Assembly (NCBI RefSeq): GCF_000315015.1
Contig: NZ_BAEP01000089.1
Span: forward strand, 113,037-177,036
DNA from: Paraglaciecola mesophila KMM 241
GTDB lineage: Bacteria; Pseudomonadota; Gammaproteobacteria; Enterobacterales; Alteromonadaceae
Direction of reading: 5' to 3'
Length of the DNA stretch: 64,000 nt
Below the pieces are notes generated by a model, which did no database searches, was not told the origin of the DNA, and was given only the letters and a program-made list of their open reading frames with translations. This document shows positions 51,321-59,569 of the stretch, in pieces. The first letter of the stretch is position 1. Every line of letters begins with the position of its first letter. Made by a program: the position numbers and the translations under genes.

Positions 51321-53495
51321 CTACTTAATAAATAGCATCTCTTGATACTTAGGTAGCGGCCATAAGTCATCAGCTACCATGCCTTCAAGTGTATCTGCGT
51401 GTTCACGTACTTTTAGCAACAATGGGCACAAAGTTTTCGCGCTAAACGACATGTGTTCTTCCGTGCTCGCAAAGTTATGTTCTGCTAGTGCTACTTTCAG
51501 CTCTTTTACCGCACTCATCATGCCATTGGCCTGTTCTACCGCTTCGTTTAAGTCGGTGTTCTCTAAACTTAAACTTAGACCTGATAAGGTTTGACTTACA
51601 TCAGCTAAGTGGGTTAGATGCTGAGTCACCGCAGGGTATATTTGCGTGGTGGCCATATCAATAACCAGTTTGGCCTCTACCTCAAGAGATAAAATATATT
51701 GCTCAGCGTACACTTCAAAGCGGCTAAATAGTTCGTCTTTTGACAACACGCCTGTGTTAACAAATAAATCGATCACTTCTGGCGCTTTAAATTCAGGTAG
51801 AGCATCGGCACTGGTGGGTAGGTTTTTGAGGCAGCGAACTTCTACCGCTTCTTTATGCCATTCTTCGCTGTAGCCGTCGCCACCAAAAACTACATTACCG
51901 TGCATTTCCATTAACTCTTTTAGCACCACAATAACCGCAGCAGTTTTATCTGTTCCGTTGGCGAGTGCAGCCTCAAGCCTTTCAGCTATCCAATCTAACG
52001 AGTCGGCAAGCATGGTATTCATAGCGACCAGTGGCCCAGAAACCGACTGAGACGAGCCTACCGCGCGGAATTCAAAGCGGTTTCCGGTAAAGGCGAAAGG
52101 AGAGGTACGGTTACGGTCCCCTGGGTCACGCTCAAACTTTAATATTTGCGACAAGCCTAGGTCCATCAAACCACCTTTGGCTTTCTCAAGTAATTTACCG
52201 GCTTTGATGTCGTTGAAAACGCTTTCTAATTGGTCGCCTAAATACACCGAAAGTATGGCTGGTGGTGCTTCATTTGCACCTAAGCGATGGTCATTTGATG
52301 CCGAAGCAATAACCGCACGCAATAAACCGCCGTGTTTGTGCACACCGCGAATAACTGCGCCACAGAACAGCAAGAAGTTTAGGTTATCGTGTGGTGTACT
52401 GCCTGGGTCTAGCAAGTTGCCTTGGGTGGCGTTGCCGACTGACCAGTTCACGTGTTTACCAGAGCCATTGACGCCAGCGAAAGGCTTTTCATGTAGCAGG
52501 CACAAGAAACCGTGCTCTTTAGCCGTGCTTTTCATCAATGTCATCATTAATTGTTGATGATCAGCCGCCACGTTTGAGGATTCAAAGTAAGGGGCTATTT
52601 CAAATTGCCCTGGCGCCACTTCGTTATGGTGGGTTTTAGCCGGTATACCTAAGCGATAAAGTTTGTCTTCAAAGGCTTGCATGAAGACCTGAACACGGGC
52701 TGGAATAGCACCGAAATAATGATCATCAAACTGCTGGCCTTTAGCAGGAGCTGCACCAAATAAACTGCGCCCTGCAAGTAACAAATCTGGACGCAAGTGG
52801 GCGAAATGCTCATCCACAAGAAAGTATTCTTGCTCTGCACCACAGCTAGCGTTTAACGGTGCAATCGTTTCCTCGCCCATAAGGCTAAGTACTTTGCGGG
52901 CAGCTTTATCCATGGCGGCATTTGAGCGCAACAATGGGATCTTTTTATCCAGTGCTTCGCCAGTCCAAGAAATAAATACGCTAGGGATCATCAGCGTCGC
53001 GCCGTTAGCAGTATGCATAATGTAGGCAGGGCTCGTAGGATCCCATGCAGTATAGCCACGTGCCGCGTTAGTCATGCGCAAACTACCATTAGGGAAAGAT
53101 GAACCGTCAGGCTCTCCCTTAATCAACAAGCTACCCGTAAACTCAGTTATGGCAGCGCCTTCAGGATTAGTAATGATGAATCCATCATGCTTTTCGGCTG
53201 TGATGTTAGTCATAGGGTAGAAGACATGTGAAAAGAACTTTGCCCCTTTGCTGATAGCCCATACTTTCATCGCTGAGGCGACCACATCCGCGGTAGCTGG
53301 ATCGAGTGGCGCACCAGTCGTGACGGTATTTTTAATCGCTTTGAATGCGTTTTTTGACAGGGCTTCTTCCATTTTTGCCAGGCCAAATACATCTGTCGCC
53401 CAAATATCGGTAAGAGGTTTGGTTTTGCCGCACTCTTTTGGTGCTCTGTTAGTGATTTGCGTAATAGCGTTAAGACGTGAAGCATGACCCGACAT
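51321..53495 (-). CDS. glnN: Type III glutamine synthetase (GlnN)
   Basis: Large glutamine synthetase that condenses glutamate and ammonia with ATP. At 724 residues it is far longer than the roughly 470 of type I and fits type III. The N-terminal type III block ATDVFGLAKMEEALSKNAFKAIKNT, SLRMTNAARGYTAWDPTSPAYIM, NASCGAEQEYFLVDEHF (metal/ATP site), HHNEVAPGQFEIAP and GVNGSGKHVNWSVG are recognisable. No second glutamine synthetase is seen in the window. Two NtrC-like sites lie upstream, suggesting nitrogen control. Confidence 0.94.
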   Translation of the reverse strand: MSGHASRLNAITQITNRAPKECGKTKPLTDIWATDVFGLAKMEEALSKNAFKAIKNTVTTGAPLDPATADVVASAMKVWAISKGAKFFSHVFYPMTNITAEKHDGFIITNPEGAAITEFTGSLLIKGEPDGSSFPNGSLRMTNAARGYTAWDPTSPAYIMHTANGATLMIPSVFISWTGEALDKKIPLLRSNAAMDKAARKVLSLMGEETIAPLNASCGAEQEYFLVDEHFAHLRPDLLLAGRSLFGAAPAKGQQFDDHYFGAIPARVQVFMQAFEDKLYRLGIPAKTHHNEVAPGQFEIAPYFESSNVAADHQQLMMTLMKSTAKEHGFLCLLHEKPFAGVNGSGKHVNWSVGNATQGNLLDPGSTPHDNLNFLLFCGAVIRGVHKHGGLLRAVIASASNDHRLGANEAPPAILSVYLGDQLESVFNDIKAGKLLEKAKGGLMDLGLSQILKFERDPGDRNRTSPFAFTGNRFEFRAVGSSQSVSGPLVAMNTMLADSLDWIAERLEAALANGTDKTAAVIVVLKELMEMHGNVVFGGDGYSEEWHKEAVEVRCLKNLPTSADALPEFKAPEVIDLFVNTGVLSKDELFSRFEVYAEQYILSLEVEAKLVIDMATTQIYPAVTQHLTHLADVSQTLSGLSLSLENTDLNEAVEQANGMMSAVKELKVALAEHNFASTEEHMSFSAKTLCPLLLKVREHADTLEGMVADDLWPLPKYQEMLFIK

Positions 53496-53967
53496 AAGTG
53501 TTCCTTGTTGATAAATAATGGATTGTGAGCGCAGCGGCGGTGAGGCCAGTGTTATGCGTCTTCTAGGTATAACTTCAGCTATACAATAACTGCGCCAAAA
53601 ACTGCTGTTTTAGCAAGCAAAACTGAAAATATCTGACATGTTAACAAAACGGCTTGTATAACAAGCAATAGTGCCGGTCAAAGCCTAATCAGAGCGCAGA
53701 AAACAGAGCTTAGCAAGCTGAGCGAAGGGCAACTAAGCGCCATCTCATCCTGGGGTTGCACTAATGCGGTGCTTGAGAATAAGGTTTATCTAATATTGCC
53801 TTTTTTTGGTGCAGGTGGAGATGGAGATATCAGATTAAGCCGAACATGCAAAACGTGACGCGATGCTTCGCTAATGAAATGAATTGAAGAAAGGTGAAAA
53901 AGGAGCGAACACATCTTACATGTTCGGCCCACAGGATATAGCGAGGTCGCCCTCGTTGAGGCGTTAA
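53496..53967. other. glnN upstream region (472 bp)
   Basis: No gene. Contains the glnN leader and two NtrC-like sites (53758-53772, 53798-53812). I could not find a good -24/-12 sigma-54 promoter between these and the gene. Confidence 0.6.
53758..53812. promoter_or_regulatory. Two NtrC-like binding sites upstream of glnN
   Basis: GCACTAATGCGGTGC (53758-53772) differs from the NtrC consensus GCACYNNNNTGGTGC at one fixed base. GCCTTTTTTTGGTGC (53798-53812) keeps the right half completely and misses two bases on the left. The sites are 40 bp apart and 263-317 bp upstream of the glnN start, a usual distance for enhancer sites. Confidence 0.5.
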
Positions 53968-54399
53968 CTAACCTTTTGCCGATGAAGCTGCTTTGCCATC
54001 GGCGGGTCTGGCTTGTAAATATTGTTGGGTGATTTTCTCAGCTGAACGACCCGCAACATAACCGCCTAATCCTATTTGTAACAATGTCCAAGCCTCATCA
54101 GCCAAAGGGTTGGGCAACCAACCGAAACTGTCTAGTACTACCAAAGCTAAAAACGTGAGCATAGTGATAGGACGCCAGTTACGCTGGATCCAAGATTGCC
54201 CAGTAGACTCAGCGGTGATGATCGCGGTCTTGCTTTGTAGCAATTGGTTTTCATAGTCTATGACCTTGGCTAACAGTTCGTTTTCGACGGCTTTAATTTG
54301 GCTTTGTAACTGCAAGCGCTCTTCATCACTGGTGTGCAAATCGTCAACTAACTTTACGGCGGGTTCAAATAAATTACTGATAAATGAAAATACGTTCAT
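53968..54399 (-). CDS. 3TM-type phage holin
   Basis: A 143-residue protein with an amphipathic N-terminus (VFSFISNLFEPAVKLVDDLHTSDEERLQLQ), the segment SWIQRNWRPITMLTFLALVV that is the hallmark of 3TM holins, a second hydrophobic stretch (LLQIGLGGYVAGRSAEKI) and a charged Ala/Lys tail. Holins form membrane lesions that release an endolysin. GGAG lies 8 bp before ATG. It follows the muramidase gene directly, 47 bp downstream, and no other phage gene is close. Confidence 0.85.
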   Translation of the reverse strand: MNVFSFISNLFEPAVKLVDDLHTSDEERLQLQSQIKAVENELLAKVIDYENQLLQSKTAIITAESTGQSWIQRNWRPITMLTFLALVVLDSFGWLPNPLADEAWTLLQIGLGGYVAGRSAEKITQQYLQARPADGKAASSAKG

Positions 54400-54446
54400 G
54401 TTACTACTCCTCGCGTTTTTCCGTGGGGGGATTTGTGGTGCTTGGG

Positions 54447-55823
54447 TTATGCATTCGGGTGTAATTTGGTAAATGCGTCGTTGTGGTTTTTTATCAGCCG
54501 GCCGTACAAGGCTTTTTGACCGCTGCCGTTGTATAAGGCTGCAAAGTTCTCGAAGGCATGGTCGCGTAAATGCTGATGCATGATGTGGTCAAAAAACTCA
54601 AATAAGCCGTGTATGTGCGCGGGTATGCCTTGGCAAAATGCGTTGAACATCTCGACTACAGATTGATAACCAATACGTTCATAATGGAAGCCCATGATTT
54701 GCGGTGCTCCCATACTGATCGATAACATGGCGGCATTTTCGTCTAAACTGCGTGCAAACTCGAATACCTGCCACTCTTTCGATTGCACTCCATGAAAGTT
54801 CTGCCATGGATCACTCGGGTTCGCTCGCCATTGATGCTTAGTCCAAACTTTTTTAGGATCATAAGAAAAGTGCTGGCGATACTGCTGAGGGTGGTACTTG
54901 CCCCAATATTTCCAAAATTTGTGATTCTCAAACCGAATAATCAAACGGTCACTGTTGTTTTGCTCAAAACCCTTACCTCGACTTTCTACGCACAAAACAG
55001 CGACCGCGCAGGCCACATCAATATTCTTTTCAGCACAGAGTGTGGTTAGCAGCGCTCCCCAGCGATTCCAGGTGGCAGCCACGGCACGTTGCTCTTTGCT
55101 ACCAGCCACTGTGAGAATAAGATTTGGGGTTAATTGTTCTGTCGGCTCTAGAGCTGTAGCAGTAGGGAGCCCATTATCGAATAATTCTTCATGTGTATCT
55201 TGGTGATCGTTTTGTTTTGCAGGAGTGCCATCGTTAACTATCGGCGCAACTTGCAAATAGGCGCTGGCCACATACCCGCGGTTGCCATTAAAGCGTATTT
55301 GCGACCAAGTCTGCTGATCTCCTTCCACCCAAACGAGGCTATTAGCAGCGAGTTGACCAAAAATGCTGGCTTGATGATGTGGAGCACTGCGCACGTTCAA
55401 TGCACTGGCAGTGACATTAGCGTAATAGCCGTTATCGGCGTACACCAAGTCGACGTGTTTTGCGAACGTGTAAGCCTGGTGCCCATTAAATTCAACTTCT
55501 AACCAATCACCCACCACAGCTAGGGTTTTAATGGAAGCGCCGAGGGCAACACTGGCTAGCACAGTTGCACCTGCACGTGGTTCTTGACGAATATTGAGCA
55601 GCTGCGTATTTACTGTGCCTGTTAGACGGGTTAAGTCATGTACGGCTTGCAGATAGTGACCGGATACAAAGCCGAATGTGCCACCGAAACGAAATTGCAC
55701 CCAACCATGTTGCATGGTGGTGGTGACAATAACCATACCCCGCGTAAGCTGTCCGACGACGGCGCTGGTGGTTGAGGGTAAACTTCGTACGTTAAGCAAA
55801 TCAGCGCTGACAGCATCTAGCAT
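54447..55823 (-). CDS. SH3-repeat N-acetylmuramidase (endolysin-like)
   Basis: A 458-residue peptidoglycan hydrolase. Three bacterial SH3 repeats occupy about 1-55, 60-125 and 130-190 (each with LNVRS/LNIRQ and a W(V/S)Q(V/I)RF-type core), followed by a linker and the C-terminal N-acetylmuramidase (DUF3380) domain (about 255-455) with VESRGKGF (probable catalytic Glu), RFENHKFWK, SMGAPQIMGF and ALYNGSGQ. No signal peptide, as expected for a holin-dependent endolysin. I use ATG 55823, preceded by GGGAG; ATG 55838 lies in the same frame but has no ribosome binding site. Confidence 0.88.
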   Translation of the reverse strand: MLDAVSADLLNVRSLPSTTSAVVGQLTRGMVIVTTTMQHGWVQFRFGGTFGFVSGHYLQAVHDLTRLTGTVNTQLLNIRQEPRAGATVLASVALGASIKTLAVVGDWLEVEFNGHQAYTFAKHVDLVYADNGYYANVTASALNVRSAPHHQASIFGQLAANSLVWVEGDQQTWSQIRFNGNRGYVASAYLQVAPIVNDGTPAKQNDHQDTHEELFDNGLPTATALEPTEQLTPNLILTVAGSKEQRAVAATWNRWGALLTTLCAEKNIDVACAVAVLCVESRGKGFEQNNSDRLIIRFENHKFWKYWGKYHPQQYRQHFSYDPKKVWTKHQWRANPSDPWQNFHGVQSKEWQVFEFARSLDENAAMLSISMGAPQIMGFHYERIGYQSVVEMFNAFCQGIPAHIHGLFEFFDHIMHQHLRDHAFENFAALYNGSGQKALYGRLIKNHNDAFTKLHPNA

Positions 55824-55903
55824 AGGGAGATCTCCCATGTCAGCGATGTTGAATGTGGTAAGTTCGATTGTGAAGTGAATATTCTGCGCTTAAAAGGGAA
55901 CAT
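55817..55903 (-). CDS. Possible 28-codon leader ORF coupled to the muramidase gene
   Basis: A 28-codon frame (ATG 55903, TAG 55817-55819) has a perfect AGGAGG ribosome binding site (55911-55916) eight bases upstream. Its end overlaps the muramidase ATG at 55823 in a different frame, so translation of one could feed the other. The peptide (MFPFKRRIFTSQ at its start) resembles nothing I know. It may be a regulatory leader or chance; only the strong ribosome binding site and the overlap support it. Confidence 0.4.
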   Translation of the reverse strand: MFPFKRRIFTSQSNLPHSTSLTWEISLC

Positions 55904-55979
55904 GATGGTGCCTCCTGCATATCAATGACCTTCAACTAAATTGATAGCAGGTTTACCCAGTTAAGCTAGTTTTTGTACG

Positions 55980-56003
55980 AAAAATATACAGAGTGTTTCT
56001 GTA
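55980..56003 (-). terminator. Possible terminator of nhaR
   Basis: TACAGA / TCTGTA (55987-55992 with 55998-56003), five-base loop; the minus strand continues TATTTTTC. The stem is short and AT-rich. It lies 42 bp after the nhaR stop. Confidence 0.4.
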
Positions 56004-56044
56004 GCATTTTACGCTGTGCGCCGGATTGCTAGGTGGCAATGTCT

Positions 56045-56932
56045 TTAACGAGCTGCGCCTTTAATGACTAAAGGTGATAATAGAGGGTTGGTGACTTTTC
56101 GTTCTGGGGAGATCAGATACAGATGTTCCGTGATCAGATCAGTGCGACCAATAACCCGTACCTTGTATTGTTTTTCTATATGATGCTCTGCGGAAGTGGG
56201 TGCACAAAATACCCCGTAGCCGCGTTGAGCAAATAGTTTCATTAGTGCGCCGTCGTCAAACTCAGCTGCAATCTGTGGATTGATATTGTGTTTGGCAAAC
56301 CAAGCAAGTATCGATAGCTTTTGGGCTGATTTATCACCGGGTAATAAGAATGGTTGGTTATCTAGACATTGGGGGAAGTCAAAGAACCTCTCTGCCAAGT
56401 CCTGTGCGACAAAAAAGCTTAATCCACTGCGAGCAAGTAAGTGGTTATAGGCTTTAACATTACTGGTATTGAGTAATGGTTGGTCAGATAAAATACCGTC
56501 AATCTTACTCAGTGCCAGCTGTGCGGTAAGGCTGTTTAGATCCCCTTCTTTACATACTAGGCGCACATTCGGATGGGCTTTTAAGCAACGTTGAAACATT
56601 TCAAATGCAAGAATTTTAGGCAACACATCGGTCACCCCTATGGACAACATGTGTTGTTGGTTTTGCTTTTGGTTCCTCACTGAAAGCAGTAACTCATTAC
56701 CCATATTGAAGATGTTTTTAGCAAAATTGTAGGTGAGTTGGCCTTGGCTATTAACCTGTAGGCGTTTACCCACTCTGTCAAACAAGTCAAAACCGAAGTA
56801 TGCCTCAAGGGTACGAATTTGTTCGCTGATGGTCTGTGGAGTGAGGTGCAGAACGCTGGCTGCCTTTATAATGCTGCCTTCAGTCGCTGTGATGTAAAAG
56901 TAATATAAGTGCTGGTAATTTAATTGATTCAC
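56045..56932 (-). CDS. nhaR: LysR family transcriptional activator NhaR
   Basis: A 295-residue LysR regulator that in E. coli activates nhaA in response to sodium. N-terminal HTH: GSIIKAASVLHLTPQTISEQIRTLEAYFGFDLFDRVGKRL, close to the NhaR pattern (LNYHHLYYF in E. coli NhaR; here LNYQHLYYFYITATEGS). It is divergent from nhaA with 121 bp between starts, the strongest reason for the name. A palindrome in that gap is a plausible operator. Confidence 0.92.
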   Translation of the reverse strand: MNQLNYQHLYYFYITATEGSIIKAASVLHLTPQTISEQIRTLEAYFGFDLFDRVGKRLQVNSQGQLTYNFAKNIFNMGNELLLSVRNQKQNQQHMLSIGVTDVLPKILAFEMFQRCLKAHPNVRLVCKEGDLNSLTAQLALSKIDGILSDQPLLNTSNVKAYNHLLARSGLSFFVAQDLAERFFDFPQCLDNQPFLLPGDKSAQKLSILAWFAKHNINPQIAAEFDDGALMKLFAQRGYGVFCAPTSAEHHIEKQYKVRVIGRTDLITEHLYLISPERKVTNPLLSPLVIKGAAR

Positions 56933-56954
56933 GTTCAGAACTCACTTAGTTGTT

Positions 56955-56971
56955 ATCAGGAAAAACCTGAT
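56955..56971. promoter_or_regulatory. Palindrome in nhaR-nhaA gap, NhaR operator candidate
   Basis: ATCAGG-AAAAA-CCTGAT, a perfect inverted repeat with 5-bp spacer, centred in the 121-bp divergent region. Size and placement fit a LysR-type binding site shared by both genes. Confidence 0.45.
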
Positions 56972-57053
56972 CGAAACGAAGATGAAAACGACTATATCTA
57001 ACTGAGGCCTCTGCGTATATTAATTAAGATTATCTTCGTTTGAGGGGGGAGTC

Positions 57054-58259
57054 ATGCAGTCTTATCTCGGCAAATTAATTCAACATGAAGCAGCCGGTGG
57101 CGTGTTACTGGTGATAGCTGCAGCCATTGCCATGGTCCTTGCCAACTCACCTGCATATGATTTTTACAACGGACTGCTGGAAATCCCAGTCAGTATCCGT
57201 TTTGGAGCCTTTGAAATCGCCAAGCCGCTGTTGCTATGGGTTAACGATGGTTTAATGGCGATATTCTTTTTTTTAGTCGGCCTAGAAGTAAAACGCGAAG
57301 TGCTCGGCGGGCAGTTATCATCTGTTTCTCAAATAACCTTACCTGCTGTTGCCGCAATAGCAGGTATTGTATTCCCTGCACTCATATACGTTTGGTTTAA
57401 CATTGACGATCCGGTCGCTGTTAACGGTTGGGCTATTCCGTCCGCTACTGACATAGCGTTTGCTGTTGGGGTATTCACCATCTTCGGCAAGTTTCTGCCT
57501 TTGAGCTTAAAGCTGTTTTTACTCAGCGTCGCGATATTCGATGATATTGGGGCAATTGTCATCATCGCTTTGTTTTACTCACAAGATCTTTCAACCACGT
57601 CGTTAATCGTGGCGTGCGTAGGCTTGCTAACGCTATTCTTGCTCAACAGGTTTAACGTGCGTCGCCAAGCTGCATATGTCTTGATAGGCGTAGTGGTGTG
57701 GGCTGCAGTACTTAAATCAGGCGTTCATGCAACGTTAGCGGGTTTCGCGCTGGCGTGGTTTATCCCCCTTAAACTTAAGAATGAAGATGGTCACCCAATG
57801 CTGCCGCACCTAGAGCACAAGTTACATCCTTGGGTGGCATTTTTTGTGCTGCCTATTTTTGCCTTTGCTAACGCTGGGGTATCGTTATTTGGTGCGAGCA
57901 TATCTGATTTGTTAAACCCCATTACCTTAGGCATTGCAGTGGGGTTATTTGTCGGTAAGCAACTAGGCATATTTGGTGTGTGCTGGGTAACAGTTAAGGC
58001 AGGATTAGCCAAATTGCCTGAAGGGGCTACTTGGGTGCAATTATATGGCGTGAGTTTGCTGTGCGGTATCGGTTTTACCATGAGTTTGTTTATCGGCAGC
58101 TTAGCGTTTGAAGAGCAAGGTTTGGCTTATCAAACGAGTGTGAAAGCAGGGGTATTACTAGGGTCGTTAGTCTCAGCTGTGCTGGGCGCTGTGTTGTTGG
58201 CCAGAAGTAATGCGAAATCAAAAGAGCGTGCTGAGCGAGAAGCTGCCAGAGACGCTTAA
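57054..58259 (+). CDS. nhaA: Na+/H+ antiporter NhaA
   Basis: Twelve-helix antiporter that exports sodium in exchange for protons, important for salt and alkali tolerance in a marine cell. Key residues align with E. coli NhaA: T132/D133 in ATDIAFAVG and the paired ion-binding aspartates D163/D164 in IFDDIGAIVI. Starts LGKLIQHEAAGGVLLVIAA. A charged C-terminal tail (RSNAKSKERAEREAARDA) follows the last helix. Length 401 is typical. GAGGGGGGAG precedes ATG. Confidence 0.96.
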   Translation: MQSYLGKLIQHEAAGGVLLVIAAAIAMVLANSPAYDFYNGLLEIPVSIRFGAFEIAKPLLLWVNDGLMAIFFFLVGLEVKREVLGGQLSSVSQITLPAVAAIAGIVFPALIYVWFNIDDPVAVNGWAIPSATDIAFAVGVFTIFGKFLPLSLKLFLLSVAIFDDIGAIVIIALFYSQDLSTTSLIVACVGLLTLFLLNRFNVRRQAAYVLIGVVVWAAVLKSGVHATLAGFALAWFIPLKLKNEDGHPMLPHLEHKLHPWVAFFVLPIFAFANAGVSLFGASISDLLNPITLGIAVGLFVGKQLGIFGVCWVTVKAGLAKLPEGATWVQLYGVSLLCGIGFTMSLFIGSLAFEEQGLAYQTSVKAGVLLGSLVSAVLGAVLLARSNAKSKERAEREAARDA

Positions 58260-58372
58260 TGACAGTGACCTGCAGGGTTATCTAAAGATTGCCGAATTAG
58301 GTCATTTAACCAGGTCGCTCAATAAGGTCACCCAATACAGTACCTAGGCAGTGCGATAAATAGGAGAACGTT

Positions 58373-58882
58373 ATGTGTAAATTTTCGATATCCAAAATAT
58401 TCAGCATGCGCGTATACAACGCCGTATTCTTGGCGTTGGGTTTTATGCTCATCCCTCATTCACTTTTGGCTTCGACCAATAATACTAAGCTAGGCGTCTG
58501 GCAAAACTGCCAGAACCTAAAGCATCAGTCAGAACAGCGCGAGTCTGAACTATCCCAAGTCGTTGACTCAACATGTTATCAATTTATTAAGGGGTTTCTG
58601 CACGGTGCCGTGCTGACAGACACTCAAATTATGCGTGGCCTAGAGAGCGAAAGCGATATGAATAGCTTTTCTAAGCGAGCGATTCGCACGCGACTGGGCA
58701 GCTCACGGGCTACTGATGCAGATACCTATTTAGCTCAATTTTGTTTGCCTAACGCAGATGTGGATCCCGAGGTGGTCATGTCTATAGTGAGTGCGTTACC
58801 AAATAAAATAGATGCGAGCAAAAGTGTCGCTGAGGAGATTTACCAAGCAATCAAAACGACCTATCCCTGCCAGCAACGTTAA
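58373..58882 (+). CDS. Rap1a/Tai-like periplasmic protein
   Basis: A 169-residue exported protein (signal peptide about 12-32 after a short leader). The mature core fits the Rap1a/Tai fold: CYQFIKGFLHGAVLTDT, YLAQFCLPNADVDPEVVMSIVSALP, and the terminal AEEIYQAIKTTYPC, with paired cysteines. Members include type VI amidase immunity proteins, but many are encoded far from any T6SS, and none is seen here, so immunity should not be assumed. Start ATG 58373 has AGGAGA upstream; a downstream ATG at 58406 is possible. Confidence 0.7.
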   Translation: MCKFSISKIFSMRVYNAVFLALGFMLIPHSLLASTNNTKLGVWQNCQNLKHQSEQRESELSQVVDSTCYQFIKGFLHGAVLTDTQIMRGLESESDMNSFSKRAIRTRLGSSRATDADTYLAQFCLPNADVDPEVVMSIVSALPNKIDASKSVAEEIYQAIKTTYPCQQR

Positions 58883-59169
58883 TTTCTGGCTGTCAGTTTT
58901 TAAGAGGGCCGACATAGGGCGTTTGGAGGTCCGTGAACTTATTACATCCAGTTTGCAGCTTTTCCCTTCTTCGTTGGTTATTTGCGACAGGATACTTTTA
59001 TTCCTCTACCTGCGTTTAATTTAAGTTATTGATAAAAAATGATTTATTTTTTTGGTTAAACTTTTTTTAGCGATGGCATAAGACTTGTAATGAGCTAGTT
59101 CAGTTTCACAAAGTGAGTGGTAAGTGCAACGAAATGCTTAACTCACCTCAAAATTATAAAGAGAACTCA

Positions 59170-59544
59170 ATGACTAAAATTATCACATTAGCAACCGCCT
59201 TATTTTTGACCCTATCGTTAGGAACCGCCTCTGCAGGTGTTTACAGCTCAAACGATGTACTGAATCAAGCCCATTATCAATTCAATAAGCAGCAAGTGTT
59301 ATCAATGGTTGATAGCAGCGAAGTACAGGCTCAGCTAGTGGCTTTAGGTGTAAGCACCTCTGACGCAAAGAGTCGTATCAACAATATGACGCAAAATGAA
59401 TTAAACGCATTGAACGAGCAAATGAACAACATGCCAGCTGGCGGTATTGTGGGGGCTATTGTGACCGTTCTTGCCGTGGTTGCTTTGCTTGATTTACTCG
59501 GCGTAACAGATGTGTACCCGTTTATTCGCCCAATTAACAGCTAG
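59170..59544 (+). CDS. PA2779-like small membrane protein
   Basis: A 124-residue exported protein: signal peptide (about 1-22, ALFLTLSLGTASA), a helical Asn/Gln-rich middle (QQVLSMVDSSEVQAQLVALGVSTSDAKSRINNMT) and a C-terminal glycine-containing membrane helix (AGGIVGAIVTVLAVVALLDLLG) ending TDVYPFIRPINS. This is the layout of the PA2779 family, regularly encoded beside a C39-like peptidase, as here. I choose ATG 59170 with AAAGAGAACTC upstream. The function of the family is not established. Confidence 0.75.
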   Translation: MTKIITLATALFLTLSLGTASAGVYSSNDVLNQAHYQFNKQQVLSMVDSSEVQAQLVALGVSTSDAKSRINNMTQNELNALNEQMNNMPAGGIVGAIVTVLAVVALLDLLGVTDVYPFIRPINS

Positions 59545-59569
59545 AACGTATTTATCTCGAGATATCCAT

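Noticed and set aside
53540..53570. GG/GC spaced pattern resembling a sigma-54 promoter for glnN
   Set aside because: GG-N10-GC spacing exists, but the -12 element reads CCGC and lacks the TTGC core, so the match is poor.
55980..56010. TACAGA...TCTGTA palindrome as a LexA box for the lysis genes
   Set aside because: The half-sites face the wrong way (ACAG outward, CTGT inward), the reverse of CTGT-N8-ACAG, and it fits a weak nhaR terminator.
58373..58882. Reading the Rap1a/Tai-like protein as a T6SS immunity protein
   Set aside because: No T6SS or effector gene is near, and many family members are unrelated to immunity.
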